DNA of 64,000 nt from Brevibacillus humidisoli (lineage in GTDB: Bacteria; Bacillota; Bacilli; Brevibacillales; Brevibacillaceae). The stretch covers positions 2,499,970-2,563,969 of the forward strand of contig NZ_CP087263.1 in the NCBI RefSeq assembly GCF_020923435.1, given 5' to 3'. Position 1 is the first letter of the stretch. Every line of letters starts with the position of its first letter. A program made the translations under genes and the position numbers. Below the pieces are notes generated by a model that was not told the origin of the DNA, ran no database searches, and saw only the letters and a program-made list of their open reading frames with translations. This document shows, piece by piece, positions 16,979-25,396 of this stretch.

Positions 16979-17704
16979 TTACTTGAACCCTCTCTTCGCT
17001 TTCGGCAGCAAGATCTGTTGAAAGGCTTGATCGTGTTCTTGGTAAAACGCTTCTTCAAAGCCTCGTCCTGCCTGATTGGTATAGCTGGCCTTGGCATACA
17101 TCAACGTATCTGCGGGAGCCTTCAGCATTGTCTTGCCCATCTGAACGGCCTGCTGCAAGACGTCATCGTCCGTAGTCAACTGATTGACTAATCCGATCCT
17201 GTACGCTTCTTTTGCATCGATGCTGCGACCTGTAAAACAGAGTTCCCGCGCCCTGCCCTCTCCGACGATCCAGCGCAGTGGGGTGAGCAGAGGCGGCGCG
17301 CCAAACGCAATCTCCGGATGGCCAAACCGTGCAGAACGGCAGGCAAGCCGGACATCACACAGGACAGCCAGATCAAATCCGCCTCCCATGGCTGGTCCGT
17401 TAATCGCTGCGATGATTGGTTTTGGATAGTACCACACATCGCGATGATAGCGAGAAGAAGAGGCAAGCAGCTCGTCAAACAACTCTGAATCCTCAAACTC
17501 TGTCAGATCAAAACCCGCAGAAAAGCTGCTTCCCGCACCGGTGATGATCACCACGCCCACAGCAGGGGCGTCCCTCCACTGATCCAAACAAGCTGCAATC
17601 TCTTTGCGCATCTTGATGTTGATCGCGTTACGCCGTTGGGGCCGCTGCAATGTCAGGATGCCGATGCCCTCGCTCTGTTCCGCGGTTATTGTTTGATACG
17701 CCAT
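16979..17704 (-). CDS. Enoyl-CoA hydratase/isomerase family protein
   Basis: Crotonase superfamily, 241 residues. The oxyanion-hole segments are SFSAGFDLTEF (about 63-73) and NGPAMGGGFDLAVLCDVRLA (about 105-124). Instead of the classical hydratase glutamates I see an Asp-rich loop (LAVLCDVRL) and AFGAPPLLTPLRWIVG, so the reaction (hydratase, isomerase or hydrolase) cannot be assigned. A GGGGGTTGG site precedes ATG 17704. It stands alone, with no beta-oxidation neighbours. Confidence 0.85.
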   Translation of the reverse strand: MAYQTITAEQSEGIGILTLQRPQRRNAINIKMRKEIAACLDQWRDAPAVGVVIITGAGSSFSAGFDLTEFEDSELFDELLASSSRYHRDVWYYPKPIIAAINGPAMGGGFDLAVLCDVRLACRSARFGHPEIAFGAPPLLTPLRWIVGEGRARELCFTGRSIDAKEAYRIGLVNQLTTDDDVLQQAVQMGKTMLKAPADTLMYAKASYTNQAGRGFEEAFYQEHDQAFQQILLPKAKRGFK

Positions 17705-17806
17705 TTTTCCAACCCCCAGTCCAGTCTTTTATACCATTATATGATAGACGAACTGGCTGCAGGAGCACGCGATCGCTTGCGGGAGGAAAAGATTCGTGCA
17801 CAACCT

Positions 17807-18874
17807 TTACAGATCAAAGGATACAGCAACTGTTTGCCCGCGGGAAAACCGTTCCCCAACACCTGCCGCCACTTCCAGTACGGTCTGCCCGACGCGTACG
17901 GAATACAATAGCTCCTTGCCCTGAAACTGCACGTGTTCCACCGTGCCGACAAGCGGCCTCTCGGTCTGAACGTCATCTGCCTCTCTGAATAGGCGAATCT
18001 GCTCGGGTCGAACCGGGAGCACACCCTGCTCACGGAAGGAGTGAACATCGATCCGAGGACGCAGGGAAACACCTAGTCCGTCATCGACAGGAAAGATGAA
18101 CGTCTGAGGATCGCTCCAGTGACCCTGAAGAAAGTTGGCCCGTCCCACGAACTTGGCGACAAACGATGTCTGCGGCTGATAGTAGATCGCTTCCGGTGTG
18201 CCTTCCTGTTCGATCCGCCCCTCCTTCATCACGACGATACGATCCGCCATCGCCAATGCTTCCGACTGATCGTGGGTGACATAGACGATCGAGGTACCCA
18301 GTTCGCGATGAATCTCCTGAATCTCTTTGCGCATCTGCATGCGCAGATCGGCGTCGAGACTGCTCAGCGGTTCGTCCATCAACAGCAGCAGCGGCTCAAA
18401 GACGATTGCTCGAGCCAACGCTACCCGCTGCCGCTGCCCGCCGGATAGCTGACCCGGATAGCGATGCTCATACCCGCCCAAGCCGACGATCTCCAGCACT
18501 TCCCGCACCCGCGCCTCCGGATTGTCACGATAGGCAGGAGGCACATCTGACTGATGACGCAGTGGAAAGGCAACATTTTGCAGGACTGTCATGTGCGGCC
18601 AGAGTGCGAACGATTGGAACACCATGCCGATTCGCCGTTGCTCGGGAGGCAGACTTCTCCCTTCAGCAGCTACCCGCTGGTCACGGATCCAGATCTCCCC
18701 CGAACTGGGCGTTTCAAATCCGGCAATCAAGCGCAAAAGCGTCGTTTTCCCGCAGCCACTGGGGCCGAGCAGAGCGACAAACTGACCGGCTCCAACCGTC
18801 AGATCCAGATTGTGCAGCGCCTGCACAGAACCAAATGATTTGCTGATACTATTTAATGTTGCGCTGTTACTCAT
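17807..18874 (-). CDS. ABC transporter ATP-binding protein, FbpC/PotA type
   Basis: ATPase of an import ABC system, 355 residues. Walker A GPSGCGKTT is at 37-45, the signature LSGGQRQRVALARA near 136, Walker B LLLMDEPLSSLD near 160 and the switch His in VTHDQSEA. The C-terminal third is a TOBE-like regulatory domain (LPVRPEQIRLF). The start overlaps the permease stop by 8 bases. Last gene of the operon from 24.1 kb; sequence alone does not separate iron(III), polyamine, phosphonate or sugar-phosphate importers. Confidence 0.93.
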   Translation of the reverse strand: MSNSATLNSISKSFGSVQALHNLDLTVGAGQFVALLGPSGCGKTTLLRLIAGFETPSSGEIWIRDQRVAAEGRSLPPEQRRIGMVFQSFALWPHMTVLQNVAFPLRHQSDVPPAYRDNPEARVREVLEIVGLGGYEHRYPGQLSGGQRQRVALARAIVFEPLLLLMDEPLSSLDADLRMQMRKEIQEIHRELGTSIVYVTHDQSEALAMADRIVVMKEGRIEQEGTPEAIYYQPQTSFVAKFVGRANFLQGHWSDPQTFIFPVDDGLGVSLRPRIDVHSFREQGVLPVRPEQIRLFREADDVQTERPLVGTVEHVQFQGKELLYSVRVGQTVLEVAAGVGERFSRGQTVAVSFDL

Positions 18875-20618
18875 GAGAACCCCTCCTCTCCCATCGTTGT
18901 CTCAGCCAGTATCCGCCTGCGATCGCCATCCCGATCAGCAGCACCAGCAGTGTGGAAAAGGCGGTACTGTATACAGTGGAGCCTGCCTGCTCCAGACTGA
19001 AGATCATCACGCCAATCGTTTCCGCACCTGACGACCAGAGCAGCGAAGAAACGGTTAGTTCACTCAGCGAGGTGAGAAAGACGAGAAACGCTCCCGTCAG
19101 CATACCTGGCAGATACAGCGGCAGCAAAACGGACCGCCAACGAGCGAGACGTCCTGCCCCATTGATCCGGGCCGCTTCTTCCACCTCGTGATGTACTTGC
19201 AGAATCGTGGAGGCGCTGCTTTTCACCTGCAGGATCAGAAACCGGGTGACGTAGGCGATCAAGATCAGCCAGATCGTCCCGTAAACACCTGGGCTCCAGC
19301 CGGGCAGCGGCTCGATCCAGGTCAGTATCATCGCCAGACCCAGAACCATACCGGGAAGCGCATAAGGGACGGAAACAGCACCTTCCAGGCCTTTTGCCAA
19401 CGTGTCGCGGCTCTTGATCCGCCAATAGGCGAGCAGGGTGCCGACCACCACGCAGATCAAGGTAGTCAATCCGGCCAGCATCAAGCTGTTGAGAATCGCC
19501 TGCTTGGTAGACTGATTGCCGGCGATGACAAACCAGAAGTTGTCAAGTGTTACGTTTTCCGGGGTAAATGGCAGCCCGTAGGCTCGAATCAATGCCGTGT
19601 GGAACATCGCAAAAAAGGGTACGATGCTGGTCAACAGCAAAAACCCCCAGACCAGACTCTCCACCCAGATCCGCCTTCTGCCAAGCGAGAAGCGGACCGA
19701 CTTGTCGTCCGACTGGGTATGATCCGCCTTTGCCCGGCGGACGATCAGCCACTGCAGCCCACTGCCGGCCAGGGCAACGGTTCCCAATAGGGTGGACAAC
19801 ACGGCAGCGCGTGAAAAGGCGTCTGGACCAAATCCGGCTACCTGTTCGTAGATCAGAGTAGATATAACAGAAATCCCCTCCGGAATCCCCAAAAAAGCAG
19901 GAATGCCAAAGTTGTCCAGACTGGAGACAAAGGCCAGCAGTCCTCCTCCGGCGATCCCCGGCAGGGCCAGCGGCAGAGTCACCTTGGCAAATACCTGCCA
20001 CTGTCTGGCGCCAGATGACCGAGCGGCCCATTCCAGATCACGCGGAATCCGGTAGAGGACAGCCAGCGTGAGCAGATAGACGAGTGGGTAGTGGCTTAAA
20101 CCCATCAGTACGATAATTCCGTCCAAACCGTATACGTTCCAGAGCACTAGATGCTCCCCCGCTAGCTGGGCTGCCCATTTGTTGAGCAGACCGGTCGGCC
20201 CGGCCAATTGTGTCCAGGCCAAGGTGGTGATGTAGGACGGAATAATAAATGGCATCAGTGCCAACAGATGAATCCAGCCCTTCCCGCGAATGTCGGTATA
20301 GGCACAAATCCAGGCTAGACCGACACCAATCACAAGTGACAACACGGTGGAACCAGCGACGGCCCATAAGGTATTGTCCAGCGCCAGCCAGGTCCGCTGA
20401 TCGCGCAGCACTTCGGCAAAATGGACACCGCTCCATCCTTGATTCGTCTCCACGCTTAAAAGCAGCAGCCGGATGATCGGATAGACGAAAAAAAATCCGA
20501 TCACAAGGGTACTCAACCACTTGATCAGTATGACAGCGGAAAGCGGGGGAAATCCCCAACTCCCCCGCCGTTCCAGGCTCTGTACATCGCTCTTGATCGA
20601 TGCCAGTTTAGTTTCCAC
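18867..20618 (-). CDS. ABC importer permease, two fused transmembrane domains
   Basis: 583-residue permease with two BPD_transp_1 domains in tandem, as in FbpB-type proteins. Each half carries an EAA-type coupling loop: EWAARSSGARQWQVFAKV and EEAARINGAGRLARWRSV. Roughly twelve membrane segments. It overlaps the binding-protein gene by 11 bases and the ATPase by 8. The family includes iron(III), AfuB sugar-phosphate and 2-aminoethylphosphonate permeases. Confidence 0.93.
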   Translation of the reverse strand: METKLASIKSDVQSLERRGSWGFPPLSAVILIKWLSTLVIGFFFVYPIIRLLLLSVETNQGWSGVHFAEVLRDQRTWLALDNTLWAVAGSTVLSLVIGVGLAWICAYTDIRGKGWIHLLALMPFIIPSYITTLAWTQLAGPTGLLNKWAAQLAGEHLVLWNVYGLDGIIVLMGLSHYPLVYLLTLAVLYRIPRDLEWAARSSGARQWQVFAKVTLPLALPGIAGGGLLAFVSSLDNFGIPAFLGIPEGISVISTLIYEQVAGFGPDAFSRAAVLSTLLGTVALAGSGLQWLIVRRAKADHTQSDDKSVRFSLGRRRIWVESLVWGFLLLTSIVPFFAMFHTALIRAYGLPFTPENVTLDNFWFVIAGNQSTKQAILNSLMLAGLTTLICVVVGTLLAYWRIKSRDTLAKGLEGAVSVPYALPGMVLGLAMILTWIEPLPGWSPGVYGTIWLILIAYVTRFLILQVKSSASTILQVHHEVEEAARINGAGRLARWRSVLLPLYLPGMLTGAFLVFLTSLSELTVSSLLWSSGAETIGVMIFSLEQAGSTVYSTAFSTLLVLLIGMAIAGGYWLRQRWERRGSHE

Positions 20619-21702
20619 CCATCATCTCTCCAAAACGCTTTTTATCTGCTTCGCGCGTCTTTTCCAGTTCAACCGGATCGGCCGACAGGATCTTCATTTG
20701 ATCAATCGGGACAAGTCCTGCGGGCGGTTCTACTCCTTTGCGAATCGGTGTGTATCCGATGGAAGCGGCCAACTTTTGACCTTCCTCCGATAGTACGAAA
20801 TCGACAAATGCCTTCGCCGCATCGGGGTTCTGCGTCTCTTTGAGGATACCGATCGGTTCGGTGATAACCGGCACACCTTCTTTGGGGTAGATCAAATCGA
20901 CCGGCGATCCTTCTTGTTTCGCCCGAGCAGCCAGGAAGTCGACGATCATCCCATATGCTTTTTCACCGCCCGCAACGCTTTTCAGTACGGCACCGTTTCC
21001 TTTTGTCACCGTCACCTCATTTGCCTTCAACTGCTCATAGAAGTCCCAGCCGAACGTCTCCTGCCGAGTGAGCACGCCCAGATTGTAGGCGGCTGCCCCT
21101 GAATACAGAGGGCTTGGCATCAGTACTTTGCCACTGTTGGCAGGGTCAGCCAGCACCTGCCAACTATCTGGCCTCTCTTTCACCTGAGTGGTGTTGACGA
21201 TCATCGCTGTGGCCATTACTTTTGTGCCATAGTACGTGCCGTCAGGGTCACGCAGTTCTGTCGGAATCTGGTCTGCTTCCGGAGACTGGTAGGAGAGCAG
21301 CAGGTCCTGCTGTTTCAAGCCGACAAATGTAGGGGCGTCTGCTACCAGCAGCACATCCGCTTTGACGCTGCCCGCTTTTGCCTCTGCAAGCAAGCGGCTG
21401 ATCACTTCTTCCGTACCGGAACGGAACAACTCTACCTTTACATCGGGATATTTTTTGGTAAAGGCATCAATCAGAGCGGCGGCATCCGCATCTGGCTGTG
21501 ACGTGTAAAACGAAAGGGTTCCCACCACTGCCGGGGCCGCTTCTGTTTGCTGTGCAGCCTGTTCACCCGAACTCGTATTCGTCGTCGCTGCCGGGGCTTG
21601 TCCCGTCGCAGACTGTCCGCCCGCGCCGCATCCCGCTAGCATCACGGTGGCGGCGATCAGGCTTAGTGTCAACTGCCATCCTTTTTCCCACATACGTTTC
21701 AT
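20608..21702 (-). CDS. Extracellular solute-binding lipoprotein, FbpA/AfuA-like
   Basis: 364-residue family 1 binding protein with lipoprotein Cys25 in MLAGCGAGG. The mature start GTLSFYTSQPDADAAALIDAF and KADVLLVADAPTF fit the iron(III)/phosphonate/hexose-phosphate group. It lacks the paired tyrosines (YY) typical of many FbpA iron-binding proteins near its C-terminus, which argues weakly against ferric iron. It is 15 bases downstream of surE, which suggests a phosphorylated ligand. Confidence 0.88.
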   Translation of the reverse strand: MKRMWEKGWQLTLSLIAATVMLAGCGAGGQSATGQAPAATTNTSSGEQAAQQTEAAPAVVGTLSFYTSQPDADAAALIDAFTKKYPDVKVELFRSGTEEVISRLLAEAKAGSVKADVLLVADAPTFVGLKQQDLLLSYQSPEADQIPTELRDPDGTYYGTKVMATAMIVNTTQVKERPDSWQVLADPANSGKVLMPSPLYSGAAAYNLGVLTRQETFGWDFYEQLKANEVTVTKGNGAVLKSVAGGEKAYGMIVDFLAARAKQEGSPVDLIYPKEGVPVITEPIGILKETQNPDAAKAFVDFVLSEEGQKLAASIGYTPIRKGVEPPAGLVPIDQMKILSADPVELEKTREADKKRFGEMMGGN

Positions 21703-21717
21703 CTTTTTGTTCCTCCT

Positions 21718-22515
21718 CTATCGGGTGGCTGGAGCCGTTCCCGCTTTTTCTTGAAACCACTTGGCCATTTTGCTTTTCATTGCCGCATTGGTCATATTGA
21801 GCTGTAGCGGCGTGATCGTGACGGAGCCGTTTTGCAATTGGTGAAAGTCGTTCTCCTCTACATGCGGCGGCAGTTCGACGAGATTGTCTTTCAACCAGTA
21901 GCAGAGGTATCCGTGTGGATCGTTGAGTCCGACATACTGGTAGCGTAGGACGTCCATGCCCAGCGAGGTAACGGATACGCCACGCACCATCTCCTTGGTC
22001 AGGTAGGGCAGATTGATGTTTAACACGGTATCGGGGGCGTACTTATGCTGCAGCAAGGTCTCAAACAGATCGTAGGCGACTGGTTCAACCAAGCTGTAAT
22101 CGGCATTTTTCTTCATCGTAGCCAGCGACACAGCCATTGACGGAATCTGGTACATCGCCCCTTCCACCGCTGCCGAAATCGTCCCAGAGTAGAATACATC
22201 GCGCCCCAGATTGGGTCCTGCATTGATGCCGGAGATCACGTAGTCCGGCTTTTCTTTGAGGATCACTTCCACCGCCATCTTGACACAGTCCGCTGGCGTC
22301 CCGTTGACCGCCCACGCTGGGCAGGTTGTATTGAAAAAGTTGACCTTGTTTGCCTTGAGCGGCGCCTTGAGCGTTATCGCATGACTGATCGCGCTTCGCT
22401 CCTGGTCGGGACAGACAACATAGACTTCGCCAAATGAGCGCAGCACCTCAACCAGGCTGTGGACGCCGTTGGCAAAGATACCGTCATCATTGGTAACGAG
22501 AAATTTTAACGTCAT
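21718..22515 (-). CDS. surE: 5'/3'-nucleotidase SurE
   Basis: Metal-dependent phosphatase of the SurE family, 265 residues, acting on nucleoside monophosphates and other phosphate esters. The N-terminal metal site is TNDDGIFANG (Asp10, Asp11), then a serine ligand in DQERSAISHA and an asparagine in SGINAGPNLGRD. SurE genes often sit next to pcm or stress genes; here the gene is in a transport operon, overlapping the preceding TIM-barrel gene by 4 bases (ATGA). This suggests it dephosphorylates an imported compound. Confidence 0.92.
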   Translation of the reverse strand: MTLKFLVTNDDGIFANGVHSLVEVLRSFGEVYVVCPDQERSAISHAITLKAPLKANKVNFFNTTCPAWAVNGTPADCVKMAVEVILKEKPDYVISGINAGPNLGRDVFYSGTISAAVEGAMYQIPSMAVSLATMKKNADYSLVEPVAYDLFETLLQHKYAPDTVLNINLPYLTKEMVRGVSVTSLGMDVLRYQYVGLNDPHGYLCYWLKDNLVELPPHVEENDFHQLQNGSVTITPLQLNMTNAAMKSKMAKWFQEKAGTAPATR

Positions 22516-23318
22516 ATCGGCTTCGACTCCAATCTCGGGGATAACACGTTGGGATGATGGGTTTGTAGATACCGGATATTTGCCTGCAAGACTTCCAATT
22601 GTTTGGAAAAATCGATCCCTTCCACCACCACCGGTTGCTCTGCAGCGAAAAGGGTGGGCAAGATCGAAGTGAGCTCGATCTCCCCTGCGCCAAGCGGCAG
22701 ATGCAGCCGTTGTAACGTCGCGTCGCTGATGTGGATTTTGCTGATGGAAGAAAGTTCCTGGTAAAAGCGAAGTGCTGATCTGTCCAGCGGGACATGAGCG
22801 ATGTCAAACGTCGTCGCAACCGGGTAGGGAATGGCCTCCAGCAGTCGATTGACCTCCACCGGAGTGACGATAAACTCCCGCTTAATCGGTTCAATATGCT
22901 CGATCGACAGCGTCAGTTCCCTCTCCATCGCTTCCTTTGCCAGGATCGAAAAGCTGTCGATCAGAACTTCCCTGTGCCAGTCCAGCCATTCGGCAGTCAA
23001 GGTAAGCCGCCCAGGATGGACGGTCACATTTTTTGCTCCCAACTGATCGGCCAGGACAAGTGAGCGGGACAATTCCAATAGCGATGCCCTCCGAATGCCG
23101 CTGTTCAGCGAACAGGGATTGAGATCCCAACTGGCCGCGTGCAGGGAAAGCGACAGCCCCAGTTGCCTGGCCAGCTTGCAGATATCTGCTGGTTTGCTAT
23201 CGTAGTACCACAGATGCTCCGCCCAGATCTCCACACCCTGAAATCCCAATCTATGGGATCGTTCCAGCACTTCCTCTAACGGGTAAGCCCACAGTAATGT
23301 GGACGAGACGTAAACCAA
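22512..23318 (-). CDS. Sugar phosphate isomerase/epimerase-like TIM-barrel protein
   Basis: About 268 residues of the AP-endonuclease-2/xylose-isomerase-like TIM barrel. Strand-end metal ligands are recognisable: Glu in GVEIWAEHLWYY, His in LSLHAASWDLN, VTVHPGRL, Glu in LSIEHIEP, Asp in TTFDIAHVP, and HISDA. Substrate unknown. The start is uncertain: TTG at 23318 has AAGGAG 8 bases upstream, while GTG codons at 23327 and 23324 are too close to it. It overlaps the PHP gene by about 43 bases. Confidence 0.82.
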   Translation of the reverse strand: MVYVSSTLLWAYPLEEVLERSHRLGFQGVEIWAEHLWYYDSKPADICKLARQLGLSLSLHAASWDLNPCSLNSGIRRASLLELSRSLVLADQLGAKNVTVHPGRLTLTAEWLDWHREVLIDSFSILAKEAMERELTLSIEHIEPIKREFIVTPVEVNRLLEAIPYPVATTFDIAHVPLDRSALRFYQELSSISKIHISDATLQRLHLPLGAGEIELTSILPTLFAAEQPVVVEGIDFSKQLEVLQANIRYLQTHHPNVLSPRLESKPI

Positions 23319-24115
23319 TACCACCACTCCTTCACCTCAGGGGGAATCATCACACTGCCGATCGGAAACGGATTGCGCGAACCGTGTCCGTGAAAATCGC
23401 TTCCCCCTGAGACGATGAGGTGATGATGGTCGGCGATCCGTTTCCAGTGTTCCGTCTGTGCTTCCGTATGTTTGGAATAGTAAACCTCCACACCGTCAAT
23501 TCCGCTCTCGACGAACCGGCTGAATGCTACCTCAAACCGATAGATCCCGGGATGGGCGAGGATCGCAATCCCTCCCGCCTGTTGGATCAGCCGGATGGCA
23601 TCCTCTGCCGTAAAGGTCGGACGCGGCACATAAGCAGGGGCACCTTTGGCAAGATAACGGGAAAACAGTGCTTCCGGGTCGCTTCCGTAGCCATGGGTCG
23701 CCAGCGTCTCGGCAATATGGGTGCGTACAACCACTCCCCCTCTGGCCCGCTGCAAACACTCCTCAAAGGGCACCTCCATGCCAAGCCGCCCCAACTGATG
23801 GACAATCTCTTGTGCCCAATCGAGCCGTTCCTGTCTTCTTCTGGCCAGGGCGCCCTGCAGCACCGGGCTGTCAGGATCGAACCCATACCCCAAGATGTGC
23901 ACTTCTCCGTGCGGACCATCGGTATTCAGTTCAATGCCAGGCAGCAGCCGCACACCAGCCTGCGCCGCATCTCCCCGACAGGCTGCATACCCGTCGATCG
24001 TGTCGTGGTCGGTGATCGCGATCAGGCCTACCTCACGCCGCTGCGCTTCCTGCAACAGATCTTGTGGTTCCATCAGACCATCCGATGCTGTCGTATGCAT
24101 GTGCAGATCAATCAG
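23276..24115 (-). CDS. PHP-domain phosphoesterase, apparent CTG start
   Basis: About 279 residues. PHP metal-binding motifs are in order: DLHMHTTASDG (His5, His7, Asp12), ITDHDTIDG (Asp36, His37), GIELNTD (Glu62), EVHILGYGFD and the C-terminal SGSDFHG. The family includes TrpH/RNase AM and a phosphoribosyl cyclic phosphate diesterase. The first ATG (24100) lies inside the HxH motif and would delete a metal ligand, so translation must begin upstream. The CTG at 24115 with AGAGGGGGG 7 bases before it is the best candidate; a GTG at 24160 has no ribosome binding site. First gene of the operon. Confidence 0.8.
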   Translation of the reverse strand: MIDLHMHTTASDGLMEPQDLLQEAQRREVGLIAITDHDTIDGYAACRGDAAQAGVRLLPGIELNTDGPHGEVHILGYGFDPDSPVLQGALARRRQERLDWAQEIVHQLGRLGMEVPFEECLQRARGGVVVRTHIAETLATHGYGSDPEALFSRYLAKGAPAYVPRPTFTAEDAIRLIQQAGGIAILAHPGIYRFEVAFSRFVESGIDGVEVYYSKHTEAQTEHWKRIADHHHLIVSGGSDFHGHGSRNPFPIGSVMIPPEVKEWWYWFTSRPHYCGLTR

Positions 24116-24252
24116 TTGCCAACCCCCCTCTCTTCTGTTCTGCCAGTCAACCCTTATCACACATGGTAGCGTGATTGTTTTAATCTCCAGTGAAACGGGC
24201 AACAAGAGTTTTTGAAGGATCTGTGTGGATGTTCACCATTTCCTAAAAAATG

Positions 24253-24321
24253 AAAAAAGCCGATGCAGACACGCATGGTGCGGGTTTTCCCACCGCATTG
24301 CTCGGTCTGAAACGGCTTTTT
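24253..24321. terminator. Long bidirectional terminator structure
   Basis: Outer arms aaaaaagccg (24253-24262) and cggcttttt (24313-24321), with inner pairing cagac/gtctg, flank a 50-base interior that holds a further small dyad. T runs lie on both sides. It follows the deacetylase gene on the minus strand and separates it from the PHP operon. Confidence 0.7.
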
Positions 24322-24376
24322 GTGATTTTATTGTAAAGATTTTACGGTTTTTTTACAGAGTTCTACTCGTGTCCGC

Positions 24377-25132
24377 CTATTGAGGGCTGTCGTCAGAACT
24401 CATTTCGTGAACCTTCTGCAAGTTCTGCAATTCATTTACCGTAACAAATCTGTACCCTTCTTTAGACAAAGCAGCTAGAATCCCTTCGATTGCTTCCAGT
24501 TCGCTGCCTGTCGTGTCATACATAGGATGCAACAAAATAATGGAGCCTGGTTTCACGTTTTTTTGTACATATTCCACCTTCTCTGTTGCAGTCGAGTAAT
24601 AACTGTCCGGTTCCAGATTCCACATGATCGTTTGGATCTGATGTGTTTTCAAATAGTAGGGCAATGCAACCAGTTTTTTGCCATTTGGTGGGCGGAAGTC
24701 GAGTTCCCCTTCATAGCCTGTTTTCCGGATTAGTTGACTGGTCTTTTCGATGTCCTTCTCGATGAAGGAGAGACTTTTAAAAATCATTGGTTGATGGGAG
24801 TACGTATGATTCCCCAGTTGGTGCTCCGCTTTTGCTATTTTTTCTCCCAGTGCAAGGTTTTTCTCCAACTCGCTTCCGATCACGAAAAAGGTGGCCTTCG
24901 CCTTGTATTGATCCAAAAGAGGCAGGATTTGCGCTACATTTTCTGTCGGGCCGTCATCGAATGTTAACGCCACCACTTTTTGATCCGTTTCCACATAACT
25001 GGTCAATTCTCCAAATAACTGATAGGTTCTTGAATTCATCAATCGATATCCGCCGTATAACAGCAGTGAACACGAGAGCAGCACAACGCATAACAAGATC
25101 ATTCTCTTTTTCATCTGTGCCCCTTTTTTCAT
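24377..25132 (-). CDS. Polysaccharide deacetylase (NodB domain), membrane-anchored
   Basis: About 251 residues. An N-terminal signal anchor (about 10-28) is followed by a NodB domain: motif 1 TFDDGP (Asp59, Asp60), motif 2 HTYSH (His109, His113), motif 3 RPPNG (Arg147), motif 4 WNLEPDS and motif 5 LLHPMYD (His202). It should remove N- or O-acetyl groups from a cell-wall or surface polysaccharide outside the membrane. Start ATG 25132 has GAGAGGG upstream; ATG 25114 is an equal alternative. The gene looks more AT-rich than its neighbours, a possible sign of separate origin. Confidence 0.88.
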   Translation of the reverse strand: MKKGAQMKKRMILLCVVLLSCSLLLYGGYRLMNSRTYQLFGELTSYVETDQKVVALTFDDGPTENVAQILPLLDQYKAKATFFVIGSELEKNLALGEKIAKAEHQLGNHTYSHQPMIFKSLSFIEKDIEKTSQLIRKTGYEGELDFRPPNGKKLVALPYYLKTHQIQTIMWNLEPDSYYSTATEKVEYVQKNVKPGSIILLHPMYDTTGSELEAIEGILAALSKEGYRFVTVNELQNLQKVHEMSSDDSPQ

Positions 25133-25266
25133 TTGTTTCCCTCTCATCTCGTTTGAATGGGTCTCCTTATCTCTCCACAGATTGGATCTTTTTATCTCAC
25201 CACCGATTATAAATCATTAGAAAAATGGCGGCATGTGCAGATGGGGATGCGCCAAAGGTAGGTCAT

Positions 25267-25286
25267 GCCAGGACAGCGCCAGGACA
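25267..25286. repeat. Direct repeat in the yeiH upstream region
   Basis: gccaggaca occurs at 25267-25275 and again at 25278-25286, 11 bases apart. It sits about 110 bases before the exporter start within the 260-base gap between the deacetylase and the exporter. It could be an activator site; no clear sigma-A promoter was found in the gap. Confidence 0.4.
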
Positions 25287-25396
25287 TGCTTCGATCTATT
25301 GCATTTCCTAATAAATCGCATTGTGAATCGAAATGACTCCATCGTGCTCCCTTGTGATACGGTTGGGATGACAACAGGGAGAAGGAGATGTTGGGA

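Noticed and set aside
17807-21702. Iron(III) ABC transporter
   Set aside because: Family resemblance alone would allow it, but no Fur box was seen and the operon includes three phosphoesterase-type enzymes, so I left the ligand open.
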